Below, one piece after another: positions 42,173 to 52,627 of a stretch of DNA of 53,018 nt. A program made the position numbers and the translations under genes. How positions within the stretch are numbered: position 1 is the first letter of the stretch; every line of letters begins with the position of its first letter. The DNA comes from Lachnospiraceae bacterium. Lineage in GTDB: Bacteria; Bacillota; Clostridia; Lachnospirales; Lachnospiraceae. The stretch is from positions 1-53,018 of the forward strand of contig JAJQIL010000142.1 of assembly GCA_021199235.1 (NCBI GenBank), written 5' to 3'. The notes beneath the pieces are model-generated. The model was not told the origin of the DNA. It did no database searches and saw only the letters and a list, made by a program, of their open reading frames with translations.

Positions 42173-42920
42173 ACATCTGAAAGAGTCTTTGTATGCGCTG
42201 ATGCGCAGTTATGAGTCAGTGAACCAGGCATTTCATCAGTATCTGAAAAGCGACAAGGCGATAGAAGACCGTTATGGAGATTTTCTGCTGGCGAGAAATT
42301 ATAAGGAGATGCAGACGCTGACAGAAATGGGAGAAAAGAATCAGGCTGAAAGACACGAAATCAGCAGCGATCTGTCACAGGAAGAGGCGGCACGTAAGGT
42401 GCTTGATTTTTACCTTCACCTTCCGGATGGATTTTCCCATCCGTTTGAGAAATATCGCGGAGCAGGGAACTTTTTAAGCCTTGCGAAAAACGATATCTAT
42501 TCCACTTTTGAAGACCGGGAAGCATCCCGCAGTCTGCTGAAAGATATGGCGATGGTGGTGGAGGCACTCCCGGAATATTATGATAATGGGAGACGCAGTA
42601 CTAAGGAAAACCTCTTTAACGAGGTATGGGGCTATATCAGATGCCGGTTTGAGAAGGAAAAGCAGGAAAGGATTTCAGAGGATGCAAAGCAGATTCCAAA
42701 AGCAGTAGATGCCTCCCAGAAAGAGTCAAAACAGATTTCAAAGATGTCAGAAGAATTTTCCGAAAAACCAGAGCAGATTCCGGGCATAACGCAGACAATT
42801 ATAAATAAGACAGAGCAGCCTCCAGAAGAACAGGAACAGCAGCAACAGGAGGAGTTAGAACCTCAGAAATCTGAACAGAAGGAAGAAACCCGCAAGCGGA
42901 AAGCAGGACGGACCCCGTAA
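42120..42920 (+). CDS. Conserved ICE protein of unknown function, Q/E-rich C-terminus
   Basis: About 266 residues. The N-terminus MGAPMKIIRQADLEKELEHL is helical, residues 80-180 form a likely globular part (ARKVLDFYLHLPDGFSHPFE, SLAKNDIYSTFEDREASRSL), and the end is Gln/Glu-rich (EEQEQQQQEELEPQ) and probably disordered. No family recognised. The start is ambiguous between 42114 and 42120; GGAGG at 42106-42110 fits 42120 better. It is 15 bp upstream of the giant methylase/helicase and probably co-expressed. Confidence 0.65.
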   Translation: MGAPMKIIRQADLEKELEHLKESLYALMRSYESVNQAFHQYLKSDKAIEDRYGDFLLARNYKEMQTLTEMGEKNQAERHEISSDLSQEEAARKVLDFYLHLPDGFSHPFEKYRGAGNFLSLAKNDIYSTFEDREASRSLLKDMAMVVEALPEYYDNGRRSTKENLFNEVWGYIRCRFEKEKQERISEDAKQIPKAVDASQKESKQISKMSEEFSEKPEQIPGITQTIINKTEQPPEEQEQQQQEELEPQKSEQKEETRKRKAGRTP

Positions 42921-42935
42921 GGAGGTGGATGACGC

Positions 42936-45900
42936 ATGGCAAAAATTAATGAGGTAATAAAACTGGCAGAGGATCATGCTGCTGAGATAACGGCGTCGCC
43001 GGAGAAGTGGATGGATTATCTGGATACATCTTCACGCTTGTACCGCTATTCATTCGAGGACACCCTGCTGATCCACGCGCAGCGTCCGGATGCGACTGCC
43101 TGTGCGGAATTTGATGTCTGGAGCAAGAAAATGAACTGCTGGATTAGGCGGGGGTCAAAGGGAATCGCGTTGATTGATAAACAGACAGGTGCCCGCCCCA
43201 GGCTGCGCTATGTCTTTGATGTGTCGGATACGGTTCCGTCAAGGAACGGCAGGCAGCCCATCCTGTGGCAGCTGAGTCCCGATCACCGCGACGCAGTCAG
43301 GGATCATCTTCTGGAAGCATATGATATTGATGACAATTATTCTGAGGATCTGCGTTCAGCGCTGATGGGAGTGGCTATTGTCCAGACAAAAAATTATCTG
43401 GATGATGCGGTGGAGGGTCTGTTTACGGAACCCGGAAGTTCTTCACTTGGTGCAGATACGGAAACAGTCCGGAAAGAATTCCGTTATCTGATGGCGATGA
43501 GTATTTTATATACGCTTTTCAGACGGTGCGGGCTTGAAACGGCAGATTATGTGGGAGCAATTGACTACAGGGATATTGTAAAATACCGGGATATCGGAGT
43601 CCTGACGCAACTGGGTAATGCGGTATGGCAGGCCAGTGAGCCGGTGCTGATCGATATCGGACGAACGGTGCGGAAAATAATTTTGGAAGAGAGCCGCGAC
43701 AAAGTTGCAAATCAGAATCGGGGAGGCTACAATACTTCCAACAGGACAAATCAGGGACCTGAGAAAACGGAAGCCGCTCATCCGGCGGTTCGGAAAGCAG
43801 AAGAATCCGAAACGAAGCAGCAGGCAGTGCAGGAATCTGATAAGTCAGAAACAGACCATAAAGCGGAACACACAGCAGAACAAAAAGGAGGAACTGATCA
43901 TGAAACTGAATTATTACCGCAGCGGGGATTATCTTTATCCGAATCTGACCATCACAGACGAGACACCGGAAGAGAGCATCGGGAAGTACGGGATGCTCCG
44001 GGAGACGTACCTGAAGGAGAACAAGCGGGGGATGTACTCATCACTCCTGCTGCAGGGGCAACTGAACAGTTATCTGGCGGACATCGAGAAGACCGCGCAG
44101 GAACGGCTGGAAGTCCTGATGGAAGGCCTGCAGAAAGCATATCCGGGACCGGACAAGAGCGACCAGATGGCGTGGGTAGCCCACCAGAACAGCCTGAAGG
44201 AGATGGCGGAAGAGACCATTTATCAGGAACTGATTTACACCTGATTGAAGATCTGCCTGAAGAAAGCAATGGAACAGTAACTGATGAAGCAGAGATGGAA
44301 ATCGTCTCTGCTTTATCTTTGCCCGTAATTCCGACAATGGAGGAGCAAATACGTGACATCGAGGAGCGTCAGGCTGCGCTCTATGCCGGGGAGATTTCGA
44401 TATCGTCGGAAGTGGTGGATGAAATCCTGCGGACCGGAGGTAATAAAGAGCATAGCGTACTGCGTCTGATTTATAATTTTATGTCAGATCAGACAGATGA
44501 GGAATACACGGAGTTTGTCCGCACGGAATATGGCACAGGTGGCAAAGGTTTTGAGATTGATGGGAAAGAGTATTCGGTGTGGTTTGACCCGTCTGGAATG
44601 CAGATCGTGCTCGGACATACGGTGCATGACCAGATTCTGGGTAAAGCATTTTTATCATGGGAGAACGTGAGCAACCGTATTCATCAGCTACTGAAGCAGG
44701 GCGAATATGCATTGCAGCCGGTGCTGGATGCAGCGCGTAGCACTGTGATAAGGGAGCACGCGCAGTCTCTGGCTTTTTTTGAAAGGGAAATGGCGGACGG
44801 TGTTGCGGAACACGTTTTTGCGGACTTAGAGCCATTTTCCGGTGGCTTTCCGGATATTGAGGAAAAGCTGTCGAACCTTCTTGCACAGCATGACTTCCTG
44901 GTTGATCTGAATGCGCGCCTGGAAGGGTTTGTGAATGTTTATGAAAACAATCATGATCTGATACGCTCCCGCCTTTATAACCCGGAGAAAGTCCTGCGGC
45001 AGTTTCGACGCTTGGCGTTAAAAACGGTGCCGTATCAGGTTCGGCCAGGTTTTCAGTGGCAGGAACACAGGATGTTTATCACACAGGATGAAATCGATGC
45101 GTATCTGGCAAGGGGAGGTGCGTATTCAGATGGCAGGCTCTCTACGTATTCGTACTATCTGCAGAATGATTCCATGGCAGATCGAACAAACTTTATTAAA
45201 GAAAAATATGGTACCGGCGGCCAGAGCAACGCCCTCTCAGGTGCGGATGATTCCTGGGCTGATTATGATGGTAAGGGGCTGCGGCTCAGTAGAAATGGAA
45301 TCCGTAATCCGGAAACGGAGATTTTGCTGCCGTGGAGAAGGGTGGCGCAGAGGATTGATTCGCTGATTGAAAATGGACGGTTTTTATCTGCCGCAGACTA
45401 TGACCATATGGCCTCGTATGAACGCAGAACGATGGCTGCGAGAATCCTGAGTTTTTATGGAGGAATGCCGCCGAAGATTCCACGTCCGTTTGCCTATCAG
45501 CAGGATCAGGTACTTGCTTATGGGGGCAGTCTGGAAGATTTGACAGAAGCGCTGGAAGACCGCGAAAGAATGGAAACCGTTCTGAAGGCCATGGATGAAG
45601 CTTTGGTTGCGCTCCCACTTGATGATTCAAGGTATAAAGAGCGTTCCGGGATTCTTGCAAATATGCGTGGGTACGTGGATGGCAGCTATACCCTGTTTCC
45701 CAATAAGAATGAACGGAAGGAACCGTTGCTTGAAAACCAGCAGATGTCATTGTTTGACTATTTGGATGCTGGTGCTTTAGGGCCAGTAGTTGATGATCAG
45801 GAAGTGACTGAATCAGCCCCTGAAAATACCGTGGCAGAGCATACTGATACCGATGTGTTAGATGCTGGTGTTACAGAAGAAAAGCAACAGGAGACAGAGT

Positions 45901-48900
45901 TCCCAGAGACAGAACCGCCTGAAACGCTTCCCCAGGCTCCTACAATCCGCGAACTGTATGAACATTACTTCCCGATTGTCGAGACGGCGGTTCTGAAAGA
46001 TACGGCATATCAAAACGCCTGCAGAAATTCAGACCGGGAAAATGCGGAGATAGAAGGAAATGTGGCCATTAAGCGTGCAGTGGACTCTTCGGGAAATATG
46101 GAATTATACCGACTGTATTATGACGAGACAGGATTCCACAATCGGCTGCACAGCGAAGTGTTTGAAGCAACTTATCCGATGCTTTCGGCACCTGCGCCGG
46201 CGGAGTCTTTTACCATATGGCTGCTGAGTGAGACAGCAGCTAAAGAGTATGACACAATCAAGGAACGCTACCAAAGTACCCTGGTAGGCTTTGAACAGCA
46301 TGGGTATTTTGAGTTTTATGGAGATGACGCGAGACTTGTATCGCAGATTATCCGAAGCCGGATTTTTGAAAAACCGGCAGGAGAGGATACGCGTTTATTC
46401 ACTGCCTTTCCGGTAAGTCAGTGGGCTGCATTTTCTGAAATGATCCGGAAAAAGGGCGAGAGCCTTGCCTTAATGAGTGAGAAACCAAACGGCACGCACC
46501 GGCTGATGAAATATTTCAACTGGAAAGATTATCTGCCGCTGGATGCGGTGATTCATGTGGATGGCCGGGAATTCCGGATTGATACTGTGGATTACCAGAC
46601 GGGTGTTGTCAGCCTGCAGGATATGACGATGGCCAAAGAAGCCCGCTACCCGATCTTTCGAAATGAATCTGTCGAATTTGTCCGCTCGTATTACGAAGAG
46701 GAAGAACCAGTTTACGATTTTTCAACGGAAATGCGGGTTGCGGATGCCCTGGAGCAAAGCAATGTGAGCCACGATGATTTCAGCGGTGAGCAAATGGATG
46801 TGATCTATGATGCGGCTCAAAAGGAACTGGATATCGTACCATTGGCAGATCCGGACTTTTCATCTGAGCAGATGCAGCTGATTGCTGATGCGGAAGAACG
46901 CATGCAGGATGACAGTAGCGGGATTTCGACTGATCTGATTGAGTTACTGTCTGAAGATGTCATGACGCAGGAAGAAGTCGAAACTGCCAGAGCAAAATAT
47001 CAGCTGCCATTGAAGGAAGAAGATGCAGAACGGGTACGACCACGCGAGAAGAAAAATAATGCAGAAGATGTAGAAGAATCTGCGGACGGTCCGGAGAATG
47101 TAAGACTTAAAAGTATCGTATTGGAATTGAATCCGGCGGAAAGAGATGTAGAACCGGTATCCTCTGAAGGTTTAGAACAGTCGGCAGCAGAGCAGCCTGA
47201 AAAAGAAACAGAGATAAGAACGGAAATTGAGACAGACACCGAGATAGAGACCGAGACAGAAACCGAAACAGAAAAAGAAGTAGAATCTGACTCAGAGCCA
47301 CAGCCTCAGGAACGCATAAACTTCCGGATCACGGATGATGACCTGGGAGCAGGCGGCGCGAAAACAAAGTTCCGGGCAAATATGGATGCGATCTATCTGT
47401 TGAAGAAGCTGGAGACGGAAAAGCGCCTGGCGACCACAGAAGAACAGGAGGTGTTGTCGCGCTATGTCAGCTGGGGAGGTATTCCACTGGCTTTTGATGA
47501 AAAAGCGGAAGGATGGGGGAGTGAGCGCCAGGAGCTTCGTTCCACGCTTACAGAAGATGAATATAAGGAAGCACGGGCTTCTACGCTGAATGCATTTTAT
47601 ACCCCTCCGATTATTATCAAGGCCATGTATGAGGCTCTTGAGCGCATGGGCCTCCGCTCCGGGAATATCCTGGAGCCGTCCTGCGGTGTCGGGAATTTTA
47701 TGGGTTTGATCCCGGAAAGCATGGAAGCGGCCAGAATGTATGGTGTTGAGCTGGACAGTGTTTCTGGCCGGATTGCACAGCAGCTGTATCAGAAGAATAC
47801 GGTTTCTGTGCAGGGCTTTGAGACAACTCAGTACCCGGATAACTTTTTTGACTGTGTGATCGGGAATGTCCCATTTGGCTCTTATAAAGTAGCGGATAAA
47901 CGGTATGACCGTCAGAAATTTTTGATTCATGATTATTTTATAGCGAAGTCGATTGACCTGGTGCGCCCGGGTGGAGTGATTGCGGTCATCACATCGAGTG
48001 ATACGATGGACAAGGCGAATTCATCCGTAAGGAAATATATCGGCAACCGGGCGGATCTGCTCGGGGCGGTTCGGCTGCCGAGGAATACGTTCCTGCGGAA
48101 CGCAAACACCGGGGTAGTCGCGGATATCCTGTTTTTACAGAAGCGCGACCGCGTCAGTATTGAACATCCATACTGGGTGGAGCCTGGAACCACGCCGGAA
48201 GGATATACTGTTAATTCCTATTTTGCACGGCATCCGGAGATGGTGCTGGGGGAGTTTATGACAAGAAGTACGCAGTATGGCAGGCAGGAGGTGACGGTAA
48301 AAGCAATCGAAAGCACGGAGTTGTCTGTGCAGCTGCGCGAAGCATTAAGCCACATCAATGGGCAGATTACGGAATATGAACCTGTGGATGATGAACTGGT
48401 TGAAGATACAACCATGATCCCGGCAGAACCGGCGGTGAAAAATTTCAGCTTTACAGAGAAGGAGGGGGAAGTTTACTATCGCGAGAATTCACAGATGCGG
48501 AAGATGAGTTTCTCGAAGGATATGAAGACCCGCGTACTGGGGATGATCAGGCTGCGCGATACTGTACGCGAACTGATTAACTGCCAGCTCAATGACGGCA
48601 GCGACGAGGATGTAGAAAAACTGCAGCGGCGACTGGAGAGCCAGTATGATACCTTTACTGCCCAGTATGGGCTGATTAATAACAGGACAAACAAACGGGC
48701 ATTTTCCAATGACAACAGCTACAGTCTGCTGGCATCCCTGGAGATGCTGGATGAAGAGGGGAATCTGGAGCGCAAAGCAGACATTTTTACAAGGAGAACG
48801 ATCCGAAAGGCGGAGCCGGTGACGCATGTGAACACGGCCAGTGACGCGCTTACCCTCTCTATCGGGGAAAAGGCAAGGGTGGATCTTCCTTATATGGCAG

Positions 48901-51900
48901 AATTGCTTGGCACGCCAGGGGAGTATGGGAAGATCATCCGGGATTTGCAGGGGGTGATTTTCCGGAATCCTACAGAAGAATTGCAGGAAGATGAGACGGC
49001 AGGCTGGCATACGGCGGACGATTATCTGTCCGGCAATGTCAGGAAAAAACTGGAGGTGGCAAAAGCCGCTGCGGCTCATGATGAGAAATATGCAGTGAAT
49101 GTGGAATATCTTGAAAAGATGCAGCCGAAAGACCTGGACGCATCGGAGATAGAAGTGCGCCTGGGGGCTACTTGGGTGAAGCAGGAATATATCCAGAAAT
49201 TTATGGAGGAGACGTTCCGGCCGCCCTGGCGTATGCGGGAACACATCAGGGTCCTGTATTCAAAGCACACCGGACAGTGGCAGATTGCGGGAAAGTCGCT
49301 CGATAAATATAATGTAAAGACAAATTCCACGTATGGCACAAAACGTGCGAATGGATATCGACTACTGGAGGATGCCCTGAACCTGCGGGATACGAAAATT
49401 TATGACACCATTACCGATGACTACGGGAAAGAAAAACGTGTCCTGAACCAGAATGAAACTACCCTTGCCCAGCAGAAGCAGGAGCTGCTTAAGGATGAGT
49501 TTAAAGACTGGATTTTTCGCGATATGGGAAGGCGGGAGGATATCTGCAGGACTTACAACACCCTGTTCAACTCCATCCGCCCACGGGAGTATGACGGCAG
49601 CCACATCCGGTTCGTTGGAATGAATCCGGAGATCACAATGATGGAGCATCAGAGGAACGCCGTCGCCCATATTTTATACGGTAATAACACACTTCTGGCC
49701 CACTGCGTTGGGGCCGGGAAAACGTTCGAGATGACTGCGGCAGCAATGGAGAGCATCCGTCTGGGTCTGGCTCAGAAATGTATGTTTGTTGTACCAAATC
49801 ATTTGACCCAGCAATGGGGAAGTGATTTCCTGCGGCTTTACCCGGGAGCGAATGTCTTGGTGGCAACAAAAAAGGATTTTGAACCGGCGAACCGGAAAAA
49901 ATTCTGTTCGCGGATTGCGACCGGACAGTATGATGCCATTATCATCGGGCACAGTCAGTTTGAACGAATTCCCCTCTCTGTTGAGAGGCAGGCGGCATCC
50001 ATTGAACGTCAGATTGACGATATTATGCTTGCAATTTCGGATGCCGATGCATCCGGGCTGGGAAAGCGCAGCTTCACGGTAAAACAGCTGGAGAAGAGAA
50101 AGCGTTCCCTGGAGACAAAGCTGGCGAAACTGAATGACCAGAGCAGAAAGGATGATGTGGTCACATTTGAACAGCTTGGAGTTGACAGATTGTTTGTGGA
50201 TGAGAGCCATTTCTATAAAAATTTGTTCGTTTACACCAAAATGAACAATGTGGCTGGAATTGCGCAGGTAGATGCGCAGAAGAGCAGCGATATGTTCATG
50301 AAATGTCAGTACATGGACGAGATAACCGGTGGAAAAGGGGTGACATTTGCTACCGGTACGCCAATCTCGAACAGTATGGTCGAAATGTATTCAATCATGA
50401 GATATTTGCAGTATGACACACTACAAGAGATGGGTCTGGGAAATTTTGATGCCTGGGCAGCTTCTTTTGGTGAGACAGTGACCGCTATCGAATTGGCTCC
50501 CGAGGGAACGGGCTACCGTGCAAAAACGCGGTTCGCCCGTTTTTACAATCTGCCGGAATTGATCTCTGTTTTTCGTGAATGTGCGGATGTGCAGACATCT
50601 GATATGCTGAACCTTCCTGTTCCGGAGTCAGAATTTATAGACGAGAAGCTACAGCCGAGCGAGATTCAAAAAGAGATGGTGGAATCTTTTTCCAAACGCG
50701 CGGACATGGTCCGAAATGGCAGGGTGGATTCTTCCGAGGACAATTTTCTGAAAATAACGATGGATGGAAGAAAGCTGGCACTGGATCAGCGCCTGCTGAA
50801 CGATATGCTCCCGGATGATGAAAACAGCAAGGTGAACCGCTGCGTTGATAACATTTATAGAATCTGGAAAGAAACGGAAGAAAAGCGGCTGACCCAGCTG
50901 GTTTTTTCCGATCTTTCCACACCGAAGAAAGACGGCTCATTCAACGTTTATGATGATCTGCGTAATAAGCTGGTCGCAAAAGGAGTGCCGCCGGAGGAGA
51001 TTGCGTTTATCCATAACGCGGACACGGAAGTAAAAAAAGAAGAATTGTTTAAAAAAGTGCGGACCGGTCAGGTCCGTATTTTAGTTGGTTCAACCGCGAA
51101 GATGGGAGCCGGAACGAACGTGCAGGACCGGCTGATCGCGCTGCATCATCTGGACGTGCCGTGGAAACCGTCTGATCTGGAGCAACGTGAGGGTCGCATT
51201 CTCCGGCAGGGCAATCAGAATAAAAAAGTAAAGATCTTCCGCTATGTTACGGAAGGAACCTTTGATGCGTTTAGCTGGCAGACGCTGGAGACGAAGCAGA
51301 AATTCATTTCGCAGATCATGACTTCAAAGTCGCCGGTCCGCTCTGCTGAAGATGTGGATGACACGGCTTTGACTTATGCGGAGATCAAGGCTCTCGCGAC
51401 AAGCAACCCATATATAAAAGAAAAGATGTCGCTGGATGTGGATGTGAGCAAACTTAAACTTCTGAAAGCCAATTATAAGAGTCAGTTTTATCAGCTAGAG
51501 TCGGATGTGGCCAAAAAATATCCGGGTGAGATCAAGGCAACCGAACAGTATATTGTCGGCCTGAAAGCAGATGCCGAAGCGGTGGCGGCAATCCCTGCAC
51601 TGGATAAGGAGCATTTTTCGATGACAGTCAATGGGACGGTTTACACAGAATACAAAGAAGCGGGAGAGGCGATTATAAACGCTGCCACCGCTATGAGGGC
51701 AGCAGGGGTAGATGGAGAGATTGGGGAATACCATGGCTTTTCCATGAAGGCAGAGTTTGTCATGCTTACGCAGAAATATACTCTGATACTCCAAAATAAC
51801 GGAGGGTGGCATTACGTAGAGCTTGGAAAAGACCCGACCGGCAACATCACACGTATCAACCACGCATTGACTTCGATTGGAGAAAAACTGCTGCCGGAGG

Positions 51901-52316
51901 CGGAACAGAAGCTGGAGAACCTGCGTCAGCAGATGCAGAACGCACAGGAGGAGCTGAAAAAACCATTTCCGAAGGAACAGGAGCTGGCAGAGAAATCTGC
52001 GCGTCTTGCAGAGCTGAATGCTCTTTTGAATATGGACAAAAAAGACAGTATGGATGCGGTTGGTGTGGGTGAAAAGACCACGCCGGCAGAGCCAGTATCA
52101 TCGGGCGGAAGAAATCAGCCAGCTACTGTCGGGGACATTTCAGGAAGAGACGAAACAGGACAATCCTGTGTTTGGCAGTCGAATCAGGGAAGCCAACGCT
52201 GGCAAAGTAACCCAAACAGTCAAAGCAATCCAAACACTCAAAATAGCCCAAACAGGCAGAACGTGGCTCAGAGCCGCTTTCGGAACACAAAACCGAAAAT
52301 GTACCCTTACAGATAA
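42936..52316 (+). CDS. Giant ArdC-like / N6-adenine methylase / SNF2 helicase polyprotein
   Basis: A 3126-residue protein of the Tn1549-like ICE type. The N-terminal 110 residues (MAKINEVIKLAEDHAAEITA, then DTLLIHAQRPDATACAEFDV) are ArdC-like. A polar linker spans about 285-440. Middle regions contain DUF3849-like YFPIVETAVLKDTAYQNACR and an acidic TE repeat near 1425-1450. The methylase has motif I ILEPSCGVGNF (about 1577) and motif IV as NVPFG rather than NPPY/F (about 1642). The SNF2 helicase has CVGAGKTFEM (about 2255), VDESHFYKN (about 2420), FATGTPISNS (about 2470) and QREGRILRQGN (about 2748). It probably protects or processes DNA on entry. ATG follows AAGGAGGTG. Confidence 0.94.
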   Translation: MAKINEVIKLAEDHAAEITASPEKWMDYLDTSSRLYRYSFEDTLLIHAQRPDATACAEFDVWSKKMNCWIRRGSKGIALIDKQTGARPRLRYVFDVSDTVPSRNGRQPILWQLSPDHRDAVRDHLLEAYDIDDNYSEDLRSALMGVAIVQTKNYLDDAVEGLFTEPGSSSLGADTETVRKEFRYLMAMSILYTLFRRCGLETADYVGAIDYRDIVKYRDIGVLTQLGNAVWQASEPVLIDIGRTVRKIILEESRDKVANQNRGGYNTSNRTNQGPEKTEAAHPAVRKAEESETKQQAVQESDKSETDHKAEHTAEQKGGTDHETELLPQRGLSLSESDHHRRDTGREHREVRDAPGDVPEGEQAGDVLITPAAGATEQLSGGHREDRAGTAGSPDGRPAESISGTGQERPDGVGSPPEQPEGDGGRDHLSGTDLHLIEDLPEESNGTVTDEAEMEIVSALSLPVIPTMEEQIRDIEERQAALYAGEISISSEVVDEILRTGGNKEHSVLRLIYNFMSDQTDEEYTEFVRTEYGTGGKGFEIDGKEYSVWFDPSGMQIVLGHTVHDQILGKAFLSWENVSNRIHQLLKQGEYALQPVLDAARSTVIREHAQSLAFFEREMADGVAEHVFADLEPFSGGFPDIEEKLSNLLAQHDFLVDLNARLEGFVNVYENNHDLIRSRLYNPEKVLRQFRRLALKTVPYQVRPGFQWQEHRMFITQDEIDAYLARGGAYSDGRLSTYSYYLQNDSMADRTNFIKEKYGTGGQSNALSGADDSWADYDGKGLRLSRNGIRNPETEILLPWRRVAQRIDSLIENGRFLSAADYDHMASYERRTMAARILSFYGGMPPKIPRPFAYQQDQVLAYGGSLEDLTEALEDRERMETVLKAMDEALVALPLDDSRYKERSGILANMRGYVDGSYTLFPNKNERKEPLLENQQMSLFDYLDAGALGPVVDDQEVTESAPENTVAEHTDTDVLDAGVTEEKQQETEFPETEPPETLPQAPTIRELYEHYFPIVETAVLKDTAYQNACRNSDRENAEIEGNVAIKRAVDSSGNMELYRLYYDETGFHNRLHSEVFEATYPMLSAPAPAESFTIWLLSETAAKEYDTIKERYQSTLVGFEQHGYFEFYGDDARLVSQIIRSRIFEKPAGEDTRLFTAFPVSQWAAFSEMIRKKGESLALMSEKPNGTHRLMKYFNWKDYLPLDAVIHVDGREFRIDTVDYQTGVVSLQDMTMAKEARYPIFRNESVEFVRSYYEEEEPVYDFSTEMRVADALEQSNVSHDDFSGEQMDVIYDAAQKELDIVPLADPDFSSEQMQLIADAEERMQDDSSGISTDLIELLSEDVMTQEEVETARAKYQLPLKEEDAERVRPREKKNNAEDVEESADGPENVRLKSIVLELNPAERDVEPVSSEGLEQSAAEQPEKETEIRTEIETDTEIETETETETEKEVESDSEPQPQERINFRITDDDLGAGGAKTKFRANMDAIYLLKKLETEKRLATTEEQEVLSRYVSWGGIPLAFDEKAEGWGSERQELRSTLTEDEYKEARASTLNAFYTPPIIIKAMYEALERMGLRSGNILEPSCGVGNFMGLIPESMEAARMYGVELDSVSGRIAQQLYQKNTVSVQGFETTQYPDNFFDCVIGNVPFGSYKVADKRYDRQKFLIHDYFIAKSIDLVRPGGVIAVITSSDTMDKANSSVRKYIGNRADLLGAVRLPRNTFLRNANTGVVADILFLQKRDRVSIEHPYWVEPGTTPEGYTVNSYFARHPEMVLGEFMTRSTQYGRQEVTVKAIESTELSVQLREALSHINGQITEYEPVDDELVEDTTMIPAEPAVKNFSFTEKEGEVYYRENSQMRKMSFSKDMKTRVLGMIRLRDTVRELINCQLNDGSDEDVEKLQRRLESQYDTFTAQYGLINNRTNKRAFSNDNSYSLLASLEMLDEEGNLERKADIFTRRTIRKAEPVTHVNTASDALTLSIGEKARVDLPYMAELLGTPGEYGKIIRDLQGVIFRNPTEELQEDETAGWHTADDYLSGNVRKKLEVAKAAAAHDEKYAVNVEYLEKMQPKDLDASEIEVRLGATWVKQEYIQKFMEETFRPPWRMREHIRVLYSKHTGQWQIAGKSLDKYNVKTNSTYGTKRANGYRLLEDALNLRDTKIYDTITDDYGKEKRVLNQNETTLAQQKQELLKDEFKDWIFRDMGRREDICRTYNTLFNSIRPREYDGSHIRFVGMNPEITMMEHQRNAVAHILYGNNTLLAHCVGAGKTFEMTAAAMESIRLGLAQKCMFVVPNHLTQQWGSDFLRLYPGANVLVATKKDFEPANRKKFCSRIATGQYDAIIIGHSQFERIPLSVERQAASIERQIDDIMLAISDADASGLGKRSFTVKQLEKRKRSLETKLAKLNDQSRKDDVVTFEQLGVDRLFVDESHFYKNLFVYTKMNNVAGIAQVDAQKSSDMFMKCQYMDEITGGKGVTFATGTPISNSMVEMYSIMRYLQYDTLQEMGLGNFDAWAASFGETVTAIELAPEGTGYRAKTRFARFYNLPELISVFRECADVQTSDMLNLPVPESEFIDEKLQPSEIQKEMVESFSKRADMVRNGRVDSSEDNFLKITMDGRKLALDQRLLNDMLPDDENSKVNRCVDNIYRIWKETEEKRLTQLVFSDLSTPKKDGSFNVYDDLRNKLVAKGVPPEEIAFIHNADTEVKKEELFKKVRTGQVRILVGSTAKMGAGTNVQDRLIALHHLDVPWKPSDLEQREGRILRQGNQNKKVKIFRYVTEGTFDAFSWQTLETKQKFISQIMTSKSPVRSAEDVDDTALTYAEIKALATSNPYIKEKMSLDVDVSKLKLLKANYKSQFYQLESDVAKKYPGEIKATEQYIVGLKADAEAVAAIPALDKEHFSMTVNGTVYTEYKEAGEAIINAATAMRAAGVDGEIGEYHGFSMKAEFVMLTQKYTLILQNNGGWHYVELGKDPTGNITRINHALTSIGEKLLPEAEQKLENLRQQMQNAQEELKKPFPKEQELAEKSARLAELNALLNMDKKDSMDAVGVGEKTTPAEPVSSGGRNQPATVGDISGRDETGQSCVWQSNQGSQRWQSNPNSQSNPNTQNSPNRQNVAQSRFRNTKPKMYPYR
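43900..44244 (+). CDS. tnpV: TnpV-family protein nested in another frame of the giant gene
   Basis: A 114-residue protein, MKLNYYRSGDYLYPNLTITD, then ESIGKYGMLRETYLKENKRG, DKSDQMAWVAHQNSLKEMAE and ETIYQELIYT. Each block matches TnpV of conjugative elements (opening on YxxGDYLxPNL, middle IGKYGxLRxxYLxE, end EExIxxELIY). It is in the +1 frame relative to the giant ORF, and its ATG is preceded by a perfect AAGGAGG at 43885-43891 with 8-bp spacing. In the giant frame the same DNA encodes a Gly/Arg/His/Pro-rich, structure-less linker, so TnpV is the better candidate for the selected reading. The function of TnpV is unknown. Confidence 0.85.
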   Translation: MKLNYYRSGDYLYPNLTITDETPEESIGKYGMLRETYLKENKRGMYSSLLLQGQLNSYLADIEKTAQERLEVLMEGLQKAYPGPDKSDQMAWVAHQNSLKEMAEETIYQELIYT

Positions 52317-52357
52317 TGGCAATGTGGGGACTTGTTAAAGAAGAGGAGGAGATCAGG

Positions 52358-52546
52358 ATGGCGGATGGATATGAGCCGGTTATCCACTGGATCACAAGGC
52401 AGGAAAATTACGAAATGCAGGAAGTGCTTACGGTCAGGGAGAATCGGCCAACTCATGCTGACCCAACTGCAGCCGCAGCTATCGGCAGGGTTTCTCGGGA
52501 TTCAGACAGGATGTGTCAGAAGAGAAATAAAGGAAAGCTTCATTGA
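52358..52546 (+). CDS. Short protein downstream of the giant gene
   Basis: About 62 residues, MADGYEPVIHWITRQENYEM, then a Thr/Ala-rich middle and a basic end. The ATG at 52358 follows AGAGGAGGAGATCAGG. A longer in-frame version starts at 52316, overlapping the stop of the giant gene. No family recognised; low complexity and weak conservation signals keep confidence low. Confidence 0.45.
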   Translation: MADGYEPVIHWITRQENYEMQEVLTVRENRPTHADPTAAAAIGRVSRDSDRMCQKRNKGKLH

Positions 52547-52627
52547 CTGTCATAAACGGGTGTCTGGCAGCAGGGCAATGAGAGTTTGTTTGTTGGCTTT
52601 GTCAGACACCGTGAAGAAAGGAGGCCC

